Shown here: in pieces, positions 1 to 8,915 of the stretch
Layout: the number at the start of each line of letters is the position of its first letter
Position numbering within the stretch: position 1 is the stretch's first letter
Origin: Botrimarina colliarenosi
GTDB taxonomy: Bacteria > Planctomycetota > Planctomycetia > Pirellulales > Lacipirellulaceae
Direction of reading: 5' to 3'
Assembly (NCBI RefSeq): GCF_007859955.1
Contig: NZ_SJPR01000004.1
Coordinates: 62,001-126,000, forward strand
DNA length: 64,000 nucleotides
The notes under the pieces: generated by a model
The model's database searches: none
Told to the model about the DNA's origin: nothing
What the model saw: the letters and a program-made list of their open reading frames with translations, nothing else
Made by a program: the position numbers and the translations under genes

Positions 1-870
1 CTTGCTCTGGTTTGCTTTACCCCGGGACTCGATTTGGGCGCCGCTAAGCTGCTCGTCGAGTGTGACCTGCTGTCGGTCGAAGAACTCGCCGAAGCGAACG
101 CCGACCGACTCCGTGACGCGATGCGTCGCCGGGGCGCCGGGCAAGCGATGCTCGACCGTATTGAAGAGTGGGTCGAGGCGGCTGCCGACGGGGTTGAGAG
201 ATGGCAGTCGACCGGCTACGCCAAAGCGTGGCGCCGAAACCGCGAAGAACGCCGGCAACGGATCCGCGACAACGCCAGCCGCCGTAGCGAGCGAGGCAGT
301 CGGAACGAACGCTCCCTCCGCCTCAGCGACCACGAAGACCGCCAGCCGCGCCGTCACCGCGACGACGAACAATCGGAACGGCGGTCTTCGGGAACCGCGT
401 CGTCCGATCGACGCGAAGAGAAGAAGAAGTCGCTCCGCTTCTACCTCGAAACCGACAGCGAGATCGAAGCGGCGCCATCGATCGGTCCGAAGCGGGCCGA
501 ACAGCTCATCGAGCTCGGGGTGGCGCGTGTTTCGCAACTGCTCGCAGCCGATCCGGAAGACCTCGCCGCTCGGCTCGACGACTCGCGGATCGACGCGGCG
601 ACGATCGTCGCTTGGCAACACCAAGCCGAGTTGATGTGCCGCGTGCCGGGGCTCCGAGGGCACGACGCCCAGGTCCTTGTCGGCAGCGGGTTTACTTCCG
701 CCGAAGAGATCGCTGGCATGAAGCCGGCGGAGTTGTTGGGTTTCGTCGATCCGTTCTGCGACACCTCCGAGGGCCAGCGGGCCCTGCGTGGCTCGGCGCG
801 GCCCGATTTGGTGGAAGTCACCGAATGGATCCAGGGCGCCCGTCAACGCCGCGCGGTCGGCGCCGCGTGA
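1..870 (+). CDS. DUF4332-like helix-hairpin-helix protein, 5' partial
   Basis: The frame is open from the first base, so the real start lies outside the window; a TTG at 34 is only an internal candidate. The visible 289 residues have a helical N-terminal part (about 10-60), a highly charged Arg/Glu/Ser linker (about 75-145), and two helix-hairpin-helix-like units, 'IGPKRAEQLIELGV' near residue 160 and 'VPGLRGHDAQVLVGSGF' near 215. This layout resembles DUF4332 proteins, which are thought to bind DNA non-specifically through HhH repeats. The endonuclease III gene follows 50 bases later on the same strand, so a DNA-related role is plausible but not shown. The exact function is unknown. Confidence 0.7.
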   Translation, partial: LALVCFTPGLDLGAAKLLVECDLLSVEELAEANADRLRDAMRRRGAGQAMLDRIEEWVEAAADGVERWQSTGYAKAWRRNREERRQRIRDNASRRSERGSRNERSLRLSDHEDRQPRRHRDDEQSERRSSGTASSDRREEKKKSLRFYLETDSEIEAAPSIGPKRAEQLIELGVARVSQLLAADPEDLAARLDDSRIDAATIVAWQHQAELMCRVPGLRGHDAQVLVGSGFTSAEEIAGMKPAELLGFVDPFCDTSEGQRALRGSARPDLVEVTEWIQGARQRRAVGAA

Positions 871-919
871 CCGGTCACGGCCGGTGACGACGACGTTGGC
901 CATCGGTTATACCGTGCCC

Positions 920-1600
920 ATGCCGACGCCCCTCCCGAACCGCCCGCCAGCACCGAGCGACCCCGATGAGCGGAAGGCCCAGGCCCGACGGGTACTGCGG
1001 CGGCTGAGCGCCGATCACGGCGACGCTGTTTGCGCGCTCCATTACGACACGCCCGTCCAATTGCTCGTCGCGACGATTCTCTCGGCCCAGTGCACCGACG
1101 AGCGGGTGAACCTCGTCACCGCCAAGCTCTTCGCCGACTGCCCGACCGCCGCCGACCTTGCGGCGTTGCCGATCGCTCGACTCGAAAAGTACGTGCAGAG
1201 CACCGGCTTCTTCCGTAACAAGGCGAAGAACATCAAGTCGTGTTGCACCGAGCTCGTTGAGAAGCACGGCGGCGAAGTCCCCCGAGACCTCGACACGCTG
1301 GTCAAGCTCGCCGGCGTCGGCCGCAAGACCGCCAATGTCGTGCTTGGCACGGCCTTCGGCATCGCTTCGGGCGTCGTCGTCGACACCCATGTCGGCCGCA
1401 TCAGCCGCCGCACCGGCCTCACCACGGAGGTCGACCCCGTTAAGGTGGAGAAGGACCTCATCGAGCTGCTTCCGAAGAGCCGGTGGGTCGACTTTTCTCA
1501 CCAGATGATCTACCACGGACGCCGGGTGTGTGACGCCCGTCGCCCCGATTGCGAGAACTGCTCGATGCGGAAGTTCTGCCCGCGGGTTGGCGTTTCGTAG
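920..1600 (+). CDS. nth: endonuclease III (DNA glycosylase/AP lyase)
   Basis: Base-excision repair enzyme that removes oxidised pyrimidines and nicks the abasic site. The 226 residues carry the helix-hairpin-helix 'LAGVGRKTANVV' with the catalytic Lys136, the catalytic Asp155 in 'VVDTHVGRISRR', and a C-terminal [4Fe-4S] cluster with Cys204-X6-Cys211-X2-Cys214-X5-Cys220. The frame is open further upstream, but the ATG at 920 gives the usual family length; a GTG two codons earlier (914) is a near-equivalent alternative. No clear Shine-Dalgarno sequence precedes either. All key residues are intact. Confidence 0.96.
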   Translation: MPTPLPNRPPAPSDPDERKAQARRVLRRLSADHGDAVCALHYDTPVQLLVATILSAQCTDERVNLVTAKLFADCPTAADLAALPIARLEKYVQSTGFFRNKAKNIKSCCTELVEKHGGEVPRDLDTLVKLAGVGRKTANVVLGTAFGIASGVVVDTHVGRISRRTGLTTEVDPVKVEKDLIELLPKSRWVDFSHQMIYHGRRVCDARRPDCENCSMRKFCPRVGVS

Positions 1601-1690
1601 GGCCGTCCCTCCGCCTGTGTAACGAGCCGGCCCTGCCCCGAGACGGCCCTGCCCCGAGCACCACCGCACCGACCTCCCCCCGATCCCGCC

Positions 1691-2269
1691 ATGATTCTGT
1701 CCGGCCAAGAGATTCAGTCACGCCTCGGCGGCGACATCGTCATCGACGGCTTCGACCCCGCGCGGCTCAACCCCAACAGCTACAACCTGACGCTCCACGA
1801 TGAGCTGATGGTCTACGAAGAAGTGGTTCTCGATATGGCCAAGCCCAATCGGGTGCGGCGGATGACGATTCCCGAAGAGGGCCTCGTCCTCAGTCCCAAC
1901 CAGCTCTATCTGGGGCGGACCGTCGAAAAGACGACCACTCACAACCTCGTGCCGCAGATCGAGGGCCGCAGCTCGATCGGACGCCTGGGTCTTTTTGTCC
2001 ACGTGACGGCAGGCTTCGGCGACGTCGGCTTCAGCGGCTACTGGACGCTCGAGATGTTCGCGGTGCAGCCCGTGCGGATCTACGCCGGCGTGCCGATCTG
2101 CCAGATCTTCTACCACGAGCTGACCGGCGAGATCACCGAGTACGCTAGCAAGTACCAGCACAACCGCGACATCCAGCCGAGCCTGCTCTTCGAAGAGCTC
2201 CGCCGCGGCGCGGATGAAGATCCCCAGTTGCCGCTCAACTTTGGGATCGAGCGCAGCGTCGGTCGCTAG
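1691..2269 (+). CDS. dcd: dCTP deaminase
   Basis: Converts dCTP to dUTP, feeding thymidylate synthesis; cytoplasmic homotrimer in known members. The 192 residues match the family length. The signature 'EGRSSIGRLGLFVHVTAG' begins at residue 91 and supplies the conserved Ser and Arg98, and the catalytic Glu121 lies in 'GYWTLE'. The gene follows nth on the same strand after 90 bases. No bifunctional dUTPase-specific features were noticed. The ATG at 1691 is the first in frame and gives the family N-terminus 'MILSGQEI'. Confidence 0.96.
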   Translation: MILSGQEIQSRLGGDIVIDGFDPARLNPNSYNLTLHDELMVYEEVVLDMAKPNRVRRMTIPEEGLVLSPNQLYLGRTVEKTTTHNLVPQIEGRSSIGRLGLFVHVTAGFGDVGFSGYWTLEMFAVQPVRIYAGVPICQIFYHELTGEITEYASKYQHNRDIQPSLLFEELRRGADEDPQLPLNFGIERSVGR

Positions 2270-2544
2270 CAGTGACGGCGTGAGCTTGCTCCTCAAGCCT
2301 GACACGATGGTGTCACAGCCGTGGAACTAATCGCTCCGCTCCGTTGCATCTTCGCCAACTTCTCTAACCGGCGCGGGTGTGCGACGGGTCGCATCGGTCG
2401 TTCGGGTTTTACCCAATCGACGTCTCGTCACTGCGGTTAGCCGCTCGATACGTCGTGACATGGTTGACCTGCGCGGGTCCGTGAAAGGCTTGCGCGATAG
2501 ATGGGGCTAATAGCCTCAACCCAAGACTAATCCAAGGATGGACC
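2270..2544. other. intergenic region upstream of the large secreted protein
   Basis: 275 bases without a supportable gene. It holds a small hairpin just after dcd (TGACAC, GATG loop, GTGTCA at 2300-2315), too weak to call a terminator. An AAGGA at 2534-2538 sits six bases before the ATG at 2545 and serves as the ribosome-binding site of the next gene. The promoter should lie here but I cannot place it. Confidence 0.5.
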
Positions 2545-5500
2545 ATGTCGACGCGAAACGCCTTTCTCAGGACGCTGCTCGCAGGCTGCGTTGTGCTGCA
2601 ATCGCTGGCCCCAACGACAGCCTCGGCCGACCACGTCTTCGGACGGATCAAACGCCTCATCACGGAGGCGACCTATCACGGGTCCGAGCCGCCGAGTTGT
2701 GAGGTCGGCGCCATTGAAGAACTCGCGGAAAACATCGACTGGCTCGAGCACCACATCGACACGTATGGCTCCGTTGTCGCGAAGCAGCCGGACATCTGGG
2801 GAGAGGCGCGGCTGACCAAGCACCGCGACGAGTACGAGCGGATGATGTACCGCGAACTGAACCAGTTCAAGTTCACGACCAACGCAGCGATCTCACAAGG
2901 CGATAGCGCGTTCCTCGCTCAGGCGATCGCCCTATCTAACGCCGCCGCCGGTGCGACGAGCTCGGTTCCCGCCGACCCCGACGCCGGGGCCGTCGCCATT
3001 AGCGTGGCGAACGCTCAACTACGCGACGTTGACGACGAAGCAAGCACCTCCTTTGGCCGGTTCGGCATCACGGACGCGACACGGCCCGACGCACTAGGCA
3101 TCCGACTCGAGCCGACGCTCTTCCTCGACCAGATGTCGCGGTACTTGCAGCACCTCCACGAGTTGCGGCGGATCAACGAGGGAGACGACACGAGTGATTC
3201 GCCCGGGTATTCGCTGAATCTCGTGCGGCTCCCGGTCTCAATCCTTCCTGGCAAGCTGACGCGGGAGGGCTTCGGCGCCGAGGTCACCGTCACGGCGACA
3301 CCGGTGCTCACCGACGACCTGCTGCCTACGACCTTCCGGAACCTTGTCATTAACGACGTGGTGCATCAGCTGAGGTTGCCGGTCACGCGCCAAGCTGAGG
3401 CGATCGTGCGTGACGATACGAATAACCACTTAGAAGAATGTCCTTCCGTGACTACGTCTCGTGCGCCGGAGTTTGGGTCTCGTGCGCTGGAGTTTGGTGG
3501 TATTGGCCATCAGCAGGAGGAAGGGGTTACTCTAGTCAATGCCAATTTGGCCATACAGTCCCATGGCGCGGCTCAGAGCGCACAGCTGCATTTCTCACCG
3601 AGTCGTGCGGTTCGTGCGTTCGGCGAGCGTGTTGTTCACAAGATCGCATGTGAGTTCCTGTCAACCTACGACGGGCGTTATCTCCGCTGGAACGGATGGA
3701 CCAATTGCAAGGGAGACAAGTCGAAGGATCCAGAGCAACGAGTCGACTTGCTCGACGTCCAGGGATGGCTCGACAGCGAAACAGCGGCGGCGTACGAGCT
3801 ACTAAGGCAGCCGAAGCACCTCTGCTTATTCGCCGCCCTTGCCTCTCCGTCGTCGAGACTTGGGGCACAGATCCGCGGTGGGCACTTCGCCGACGCTCAG
3901 CCTCACGGGGGGCCGACCGTCGAAGACTATCGCACGTTTTTCTTTCAATGGCTGCACGCCCCGACGCAACAAGACCATCTGTGCAGCTTGATAGAAGCCA
4001 CACAGCAAGGCTGTGACATCTTTGGTGACCCAGCGTTGCTGAAGGAGGTTCACGACTCTTACAAGGTAGACAGCAATGGGAAACCAATCGACGAGCCTCA
4101 GCCAAACGATCGCGTCGAAGCGCTAGCGTGGGCGATCGTCGTTGAGTCAGCGTTGTTGAACGACCACTTGAACCAAGATGTCCGTAAGCTCGCCACGGCG
4201 AAGGAGGTCTACGGTCTCAGCACGTCTCGTGACCATTGGTTCTTCCTGCCCGACTCGGTCGTGGCCCCCGGTGAAGGGCTGGAGCCCTTGCAAGCCGAGT
4301 TCCATGCGGCCACGGAGGTGTTCCAGGAATACGTCAAGTCGCGGTGGCCCATCCATGTTTTTGCGGTTGATCCTCGCGAGCAGGACCAGAACGTTGCGGA
4401 CGTCTCCAACCGTAAGCGAGAGATGCAGTTCGCCCTGGCGCTCGGCTTCGCGACCGGCAAGATCGGCGTCAACTCGCTGACCCAATACTCCCGCGAGCTT
4501 GACACCCAGATCGAGACTATCGGGCTCAACCGGACCATTGTGGGCTTCGGCCACGGCGCGGACACCTTCGGCTGGCGGTTCTACCCACGCGTCCAGGCCC
4601 TCCATGTGCCGGGTACCCTCGGCGTCCTACGGGAAACGCTGATGGGGACCTCGCGCGACTACGACCTCAAGCATCGGCAGCTTGAGCCCGGTGCGCGGGA
4701 GTGCGTGGCGGTGGTGTTGATGCCGTCGTTCGTGCCGTACGCCGACTTCGACATCCGCACCAACTGGTTCAAGCTGACCAACCCGAAGAACGCCGCCCTC
4801 ACGATGAAGGACAGTGTCCATCTCAGCCGGGCGATCACCAAGATGCGTAACTCGAAGGCTCAGTGCTCTCGGTGCGCCCACCTCTACCGTGAGGGGGAAG
4901 TCGATCGGCTGATGAAACGGGTCCAGCAACTGGACCGTGAGCTGCCCCTCCAGACCCAACGGGCTCTGGTGCCGTACGAGAACACGCTCGGCGGGTTCGA
5001 GATGTTCAACACGGGCGTGACCGATCTCTCTCCGCAGCTGATCGGCTGGTACGGAGCGCCGGGCGTCAACATCAAGGCGAACCCGGCGTGCGGCTGTTAC
5101 CAAGGGTGTCAGCAGATCAACGCCACATGCACTGGCGCGGATGACTGCACGAAGCTTAACCAGCAATTGACGACGCTCAAGGGTAATTTGGAGGCGATGG
5201 CGCAGCTGCGGGAAAACGCCGCTCAGGGGGGCACGGCTGCTGCACCGCTTGCTGAGTGCGAAGGACCCGGCACGACGCTCTTCCTCGTCGGCGAGAACTT
5301 CAGCGTCCACGACACGAAGGTCATCGCCGGCGGGGTCTGCATCCCGCACGTACAGCTGATAAGTCGGGAGATCATGCAGGTGACGATCCCCGCCTGCGTC
5401 AACACCGTCACTCTTTGCGAGAACGGCAAGTCGAACGAGTACGTCTCCGTCTACATCGCGACGCCGTACGGCGTGACTAACCACCTGCACGTGCCGGTGA

Positions 5501-6540
5501 CGGGCCAGTCGCTGACGCGAGACACTCAAACCGCTATTGCAGAGGCTGTTAAAGACGCTGTTACAGAGGAGGTATCGAAGCAGGTGCGTCAGTTCAAGGC
5601 GCAGCCGATTGACGTGGCTGTCGACTTCGCGCCGGCCTCTCCGAAGAAACTGGAGATGGAAGCCAAGTGCGATGGGGCCGGCGTCATGTCGCTTACCGCG
5701 ACGGTGACGCCCTCCTTGAACTTTTTCGTGCAGAATCCGACGCTGCAGGGCAAGGCGACGGTGGAAGCGGCTTTCTACGACGGAAAGATTCAACCGCAGA
5801 AGTTCGCCGTTGGCGCGCTAGCCATTCGTGCAGGCGACAATATCAAGTTGCTCGATGACAAGACGCTTCAAGCTGCTGTGCAATCAGCAACGGACTCTCT
5901 ACGGCAGACGATCGAGGGCACGTTGCTCGATAAGAAGAAGCACTCGCTGAAGCTTGGGATCTACTTTCAGTCCGACGCCAAGTGCTGTGCCCCCTATCAA
6001 GTCTTCGAGGTCGATGTCGAAGTGACTCTGAAAGGTGGCTGCGGGCCGCGGTCACCGGCCTCCGGTGCAGGAGCCGCGCCAGATGCCGCCGACGACGCGC
6101 CAGGCGCCCAAACCGATTGTGGTTGTGGACCGCGGCTCGCCGATTGGTCGCCGTGGAAGGTGAGCCAAGCCAGCGCCGGCAGTGAGGGCTCGGTGTTCCG
6201 ACTGGCCCAGTTCGACAGCCAGTCCGCCTTCGACGACAACGTTCTCGCCGACATTAACACGGGGCTACAGGAGACCTCGCGCCGGCTGGCCGCGCTCGAA
6301 TCCGCCATCACGGCAGGCCAGCCGACCGCGCCGGCGAGTGCCGACGCTACGAACGACGGCGGCTTCGCCGCCCCGCCCGTGGCGCCAACCCAGGTAAACG
6401 TTAGCGTCGCCCCGCCGAGCGTCACGGTCGTGCCGGAGGCGCGGCACAAGCACCGGGGCGATCACCCTCTCCTGCAACAGATGAAGACCCGTACGGGAGA
6501 ATGCTGGCGCAACCTGCGCGACCAGTTGCCAGGCTATTGA
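2545..6540 (+). CDS. large secreted protein of unknown function with IPT/TIG-like domain
   Basis: 1331 residues, exported: a signal peptide (positively charged start, hydrophobic core 'FLRTLLAGCVVLQSLAP', cleavage near 'ASA-DH' at about residue 28). Most of the protein matches no family I recognise. A Cys-rich stretch starting near residue 849 (CGCYQGCQQ) is followed, at about 905-985, by a beta-rich segment around 'TLFLVGENFSVHDTKVIAGG' that resembles an IPT/TIG immunoglobulin-like fold. Further Cys-Gly-Cys-Gly-Pro motifs occur near 1170-1195, and the last 100 residues are low-complexity and Pro/Ala-rich with a coiled stretch. An in-frame 21-base duplication at 3457-3498 gives a repeated SRA-EFG heptapeptide. 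The ATG is supported by AAGGA six bases upstream. Probably an envelope or surface protein; function unknown. Confidence 0.85.
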   Translation: MSTRNAFLRTLLAGCVVLQSLAPTTASADHVFGRIKRLITEATYHGSEPPSCEVGAIEELAENIDWLEHHIDTYGSVVAKQPDIWGEARLTKHRDEYERMMYRELNQFKFTTNAAISQGDSAFLAQAIALSNAAAGATSSVPADPDAGAVAISVANAQLRDVDDEASTSFGRFGITDATRPDALGIRLEPTLFLDQMSRYLQHLHELRRINEGDDTSDSPGYSLNLVRLPVSILPGKLTREGFGAEVTVTATPVLTDDLLPTTFRNLVINDVVHQLRLPVTRQAEAIVRDDTNNHLEECPSVTTSRAPEFGSRALEFGGIGHQQEEGVTLVNANLAIQSHGAAQSAQLHFSPSRAVRAFGERVVHKIACEFLSTYDGRYLRWNGWTNCKGDKSKDPEQRVDLLDVQGWLDSETAAAYELLRQPKHLCLFAALASPSSRLGAQIRGGHFADAQPHGGPTVEDYRTFFFQWLHAPTQQDHLCSLIEATQQGCDIFGDPALLKEVHDSYKVDSNGKPIDEPQPNDRVEALAWAIVVESALLNDHLNQDVRKLATAKEVYGLSTSRDHWFFLPDSVVAPGEGLEPLQAEFHAATEVFQEYVKSRWPIHVFAVDPREQDQNVADVSNRKREMQFALALGFATGKIGVNSLTQYSRELDTQIETIGLNRTIVGFGHGADTFGWRFYPRVQALHVPGTLGVLRETLMGTSRDYDLKHRQLEPGARECVAVVLMPSFVPYADFDIRTNWFKLTNPKNAALTMKDSVHLSRAITKMRNSKAQCSRCAHLYREGEVDRLMKRVQQLDRELPLQTQRALVPYENTLGGFEMFNTGVTDLSPQLIGWYGAPGVNIKANPACGCYQGCQQINATCTGADDCTKLNQQLTTLKGNLEAMAQLRENAAQGGTAAAPLAECEGPGTTLFLVGENFSVHDTKVIAGGVCIPHVQLISREIMQVTIPACVNTVTLCENGKSNEYVSVYIATPYGVTNHLHVPVTGQSLTRDTQTAIAEAVKDAVTEEVSKQVRQFKAQPIDVAVDFAPASPKKLEMEAKCDGAGVMSLTATVTPSLNFFVQNPTLQGKATVEAAFYDGKIQPQKFAVGALAIRAGDNIKLLDDKTLQAAVQSATDSLRQTIEGTLLDKKKHSLKLGIYFQSDAKCCAPYQVFEVDVEVTLKGGCGPRSPASGAGAAPDAADDAPGAQTDCGCGPRLADWSPWKVSQASAGSEGSVFRLAQFDSQSAFDDNVLADINTGLQETSRRLAALESAITAGQPTAPASADATNDGGFAAPPVAPTQVNVSVAPPSVTVVPEARHKHRGDHPLLQQMKTRTGECWRNLRDQLPGY

Positions 6541-6549
6541 TGGCGGCTA

Positions 6550-6616
6550 GGCCAAGCCACTGGGCCAAGCCACTGGGCCAAGCCACTGGGCCAAGCCACG
6601 GTGGCCAAGCCACGGT
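6550..6616. repeat. short tandem repeat, five units
   Basis: Three exact copies of the 13-base unit GGCCAAGCCACTG are followed by two 14-base variants GGCCAAGCCACGGT. It lies directly after the stop codon of the secreted protein and before the palindromic terminator. It does not fold into a strong hairpin by itself and is best regarded as replication-slippage repeat. Confidence 0.85.
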
Positions 6617-6625
6617 GAGACGAAC

Positions 6626-6661
6626 ATAGCCCCCGCGTCTCGATTGAGACGCGGGGGCTAT
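6626..6661. terminator. 16-bp perfect hairpin between convergent genes
   Basis: ATAGCCCCCGCGTCTC, a GATT loop, then the exact reverse complement. It sits between the stop of the secreted protein (+) and the stop of the globin-like gene (-), the expected place for a bidirectional terminator. No long T-run follows on either side, so this is an inference from position and stem strength. Confidence 0.7.
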
Positions 6662-6695
6662 TGCGGTATGGGGGGGGTGAAACCTTGGCCAAGCG

Positions 6696-7100
6696 TCACG
6701 CCACCGCCAATTCGAGCTCTCCCACCGCGATGGAGTACAACGCCGCCGAGGTGGGCGATGACAGCACCGTCCGCCACGCCTTGCGGGTCGCCATCGGGGC
6801 CTTGCGGCCGAGTTCTTGGCGGAGGGTCCAGGTCCAGGCCTTGGCGACGACGTCGGCGTAGACGCCGCCGGCCGGTGCGGGGGCTAGCAGGGTGTCTTCG
6901 CCGTGGGCGAGGCAGTCGGTCAGGTCGTCGATCGCCGCGACCAACTGGTCGCCCTGGTCAGACATCGACGTGTGGAAACGGCCCCGCAGCTCCGGCGCCA
7001 GCTGGAACAATCGCAGATAGAACAGCCGGACGACGGTGTCGGCAACCGGGGCGGCTTGTTTCCAAGAATCGCAAACAAGCTTGATTTCACGTGCGGTCAT
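6696..7100 (-). CDS. globin-like protein lacking the proximal-histidine region
   Basis: 134 residues resembling single-domain bacterial globins: 'SWKQAAPVADTVVRLFYLRL' matches helices A-B, 'FQLAPELRGRF' the C-D region, and 'MSDQGDQL' keeps a Gln at the distal E7 position. The later 'VYADVVAKAWTWTL' aligns with the usual 'HYDTVGAALLWTL' helix G. Between them, where family members have 'LGRRHVAYGV' with the haem-ligating proximal His, this protein is about nine residues shorter and has no His. It may be a non-haem globin fold or bind another ligand. It lies 92 bases downstream of the AAA ATPase on the same strand. The frame shows no sign of decay. Family alignment is from memory. Confidence 0.7.
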   Translation of the reverse strand: MTAREIKLVCDSWKQAAPVADTVVRLFYLRLFQLAPELRGRFHTSMSDQGDQLVAAIDDLTDCLAHGEDTLLAPAPAGGVYADVVAKAWTWTLRQELGRKAPMATRKAWRTVLSSPTSAALYSIAVGELELAVA

Positions 7101-7192
7101 GCTGATCGGCTGCTGCTTTGGGTGTTCGGGAGGGCTGGGTAAGCGTCTGTCTGGGTCAAGCGTGACGGCGCCGCAACCGTTACAGGCGGTCG

Positions 7193-8665
7193 CTACATCA
7201 CGGCGAAGTAGTTCTCGACGGCGAAGTCGAAATTCTCCTGCGACATGACCAGCGGACGCTTGGTGTATCGGCAGTAGTTGACGACCTGCTGCAACAGGTC
7301 GCGGGGCTGACAGGCGCGGTAGGGCCGGTTGACGGACTTGTAGTGCTTCTCGACCAGGTAGTCGACGGCGGTTTGGTCGTAAGAAATGCCGAGCTTCTTC
7401 GACATGATCACCAGCAGCTTGCGGAAAGCCGTCTCGGTCGGGTCAATCACCTCAATCTTGTAGGGGATCCGCCGCAGGAAGGCGTCGTCGACCAAGTCAC
7501 GGGGTTCGAGGTTGGTCGAGAAGATAATCAGCTGGTCGAAGGGGACCTGGATTTTCTTGCCGCTCGAGAGGTTGAGAAAGTCGTACCGCTTCTCCAGGGG
7601 GACAATCCAGCGGTTCAGCAGCTCGTCGGTCGTCATCCGCTGGCGCCCGAAGTCGTCGATAACCAGGGTGCCGCAGTTGCTCTTTAACTGGACCGGGGCC
7701 TCGCTGACGTTCGTGACGGTGTTGAGGGTGACTTCCAGCGAGTCCATCGTCAGCTCGCCGCCGACGACGATGGTGGGGCGTTTGATGCGGACCCAACGGG
7801 TGTCGATCTTGTGGTCGTCGAGCAGCCCGCTCGACGCCTCGAGAGGCGCCTCCTCGTGCATGCTGGGGTCAAACAGCCGCATGATCTCGCCATCGACCCC
7901 CAAGGCGCGGGGGATCCAGATGTGCTCGCCAAAGGCCTTGGTGACCCGTTCGGCGATGGACGTCTTACCGTTTCCGGGGGCGCCGAAGAGAAAGAGGCCA
8001 CGCCCAGAGTTGACCGCCGGCCCGAGCCGCAGGAGCATCCGGTCATCGATCAGGAGGTCTTGGAAGGCCCGCTGGAGGTCGACCTCGGTCGGGTGCTGGC
8101 TGGTGATCGTCTGAGCGCTGACGCTATCGATATAGTCCTTGAGCGGGACCGGCGCGGCCCCGAAGTAGGTGCAGTAGTCGGTGAGCTTCTTCGCCCGGTC
8201 ACGCCCGACGCCGGTAAGCGTGTAAACGTAGTCGTTCATCACCGCGGCCGCCTTGTGGGCGACCATCTGGTCGTCCTTCATCGACTGCAGCAGCGGATCG
8301 ATCAGGCGGAACGGCAGCCTTACCTGCTCGGACAGATCGCGCCCCGTGGCCTCGGCCCGAGCGTTGAGGTACTTGAGGATGAGGTTCTCCACCTCGCTGT
8401 CAGACAGGCCGGCCCCACGGAAACTGTTGGGCTCGAGCGGAAACCAAGCGGGGGCTTGAACCGGGGTTGCTTCGCTCGCGGTGGTCGCTTCGGCGGCGGT
8501 CGTCGGGGCGGGGACCGGGCGCGCCGACGACTCACTCGCGAGGGCGTCCTCGCTGGTGAGCCGCTGGATCCGATTGAGGAGCTCGTCGAGCCGCCGCGAG
8601 TCGTCGGCCCCGCCCTCGGGCGGGGCGGTCTCAACGGCGTGGCTGCCAGCGGAGGGGAATGACAT
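7193..8665 (-). CDS. AAA ATPase of the Flp-pilus-associated type
   Basis: 490 residues. The Pro/Ala-rich N-terminus (1-80) leads to a helical domain and then an ATPase core: Walker A 'GAPGNGKT' at 228-235, Walker B-like 'GTLVIDDFG', a sensor-like '[20 protein letters not shown]' segment, and a C-terminal helical lid. The whole core ('[15 protein letters not shown]', '[20 protein letters not shown]') matches a family commonly annotated as ATPase with chaperone activity associated with Flp pilus assembly. Its role in pili is not proven. The Tad-like pseudopilin genes at 32-35 kb give it possible partners. The start ATG at 8665 opens into a 250-base divergent region shared with the HDOD gene. 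Confidence 0.85.
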   Translation of the reverse strand: MSFPSAGSHAVETAPPEGGADDSRRLDELLNRIQRLTSEDALASESSARPVPAPTTAAEATTASEATPVQAPAWFPLEPNSFRGAGLSDSEVENLILKYLNARAEATGRDLSEQVRLPFRLIDPLLQSMKDDQMVAHKAAAVMNDYVYTLTGVGRDRAKKLTDYCTYFGAAPVPLKDYIDSVSAQTITSQHPTEVDLQRAFQDLLIDDRMLLRLGPAVNSGRGLFLFGAPGNGKTSIAERVTKAFGEHIWIPRALGVDGEIMRLFDPSMHEEAPLEASSGLLDDHKIDTRWVRIKRPTIVVGGELTMDSLEVTLNTVTNVSEAPVQLKSNCGTLVIDDFGRQRMTTDELLNRWIVPLEKRYDFLNLSSGKKIQVPFDQLIIFSTNLEPRDLVDDAFLRRIPYKIEVIDPTETAFRKLLVIMSKKLGISYDQTAVDYLVEKHYKSVNRPYRACQPRDLLQQVVNYCRYTKRPLVMSQENFDFAVENYFAVM

Positions 8666-8915
8666 GGAAAGTTTTCGCCGTGAGACGCGGAAAGACTGGA
8701 TCGCGAAAATCTAGGCCGCCCCAGGCCATTCCGCGTCCGACGAGTGGCGTGGGTCGCCGACTACGGCGGCAAACAGGAGTGCTCTGTGTCGATCGTGGCG
8801 ATTACATCGGTCGGCCGTCGACTTGCGGTGATTCGTAAGACTGTTCCCGAGACAAGCTCGCCGTCAGCGTGGCGGAGCGTTGTAGTCTTCAAGCGGTCTA
8901 TCCCCCATTGACGCC

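Noticed and set aside
4627-5793. 388-residue open frame opposite the large secreted protein
   Set aside because: Shadow of an exported protein with signal peptide and ribosome-binding site; no independent support.
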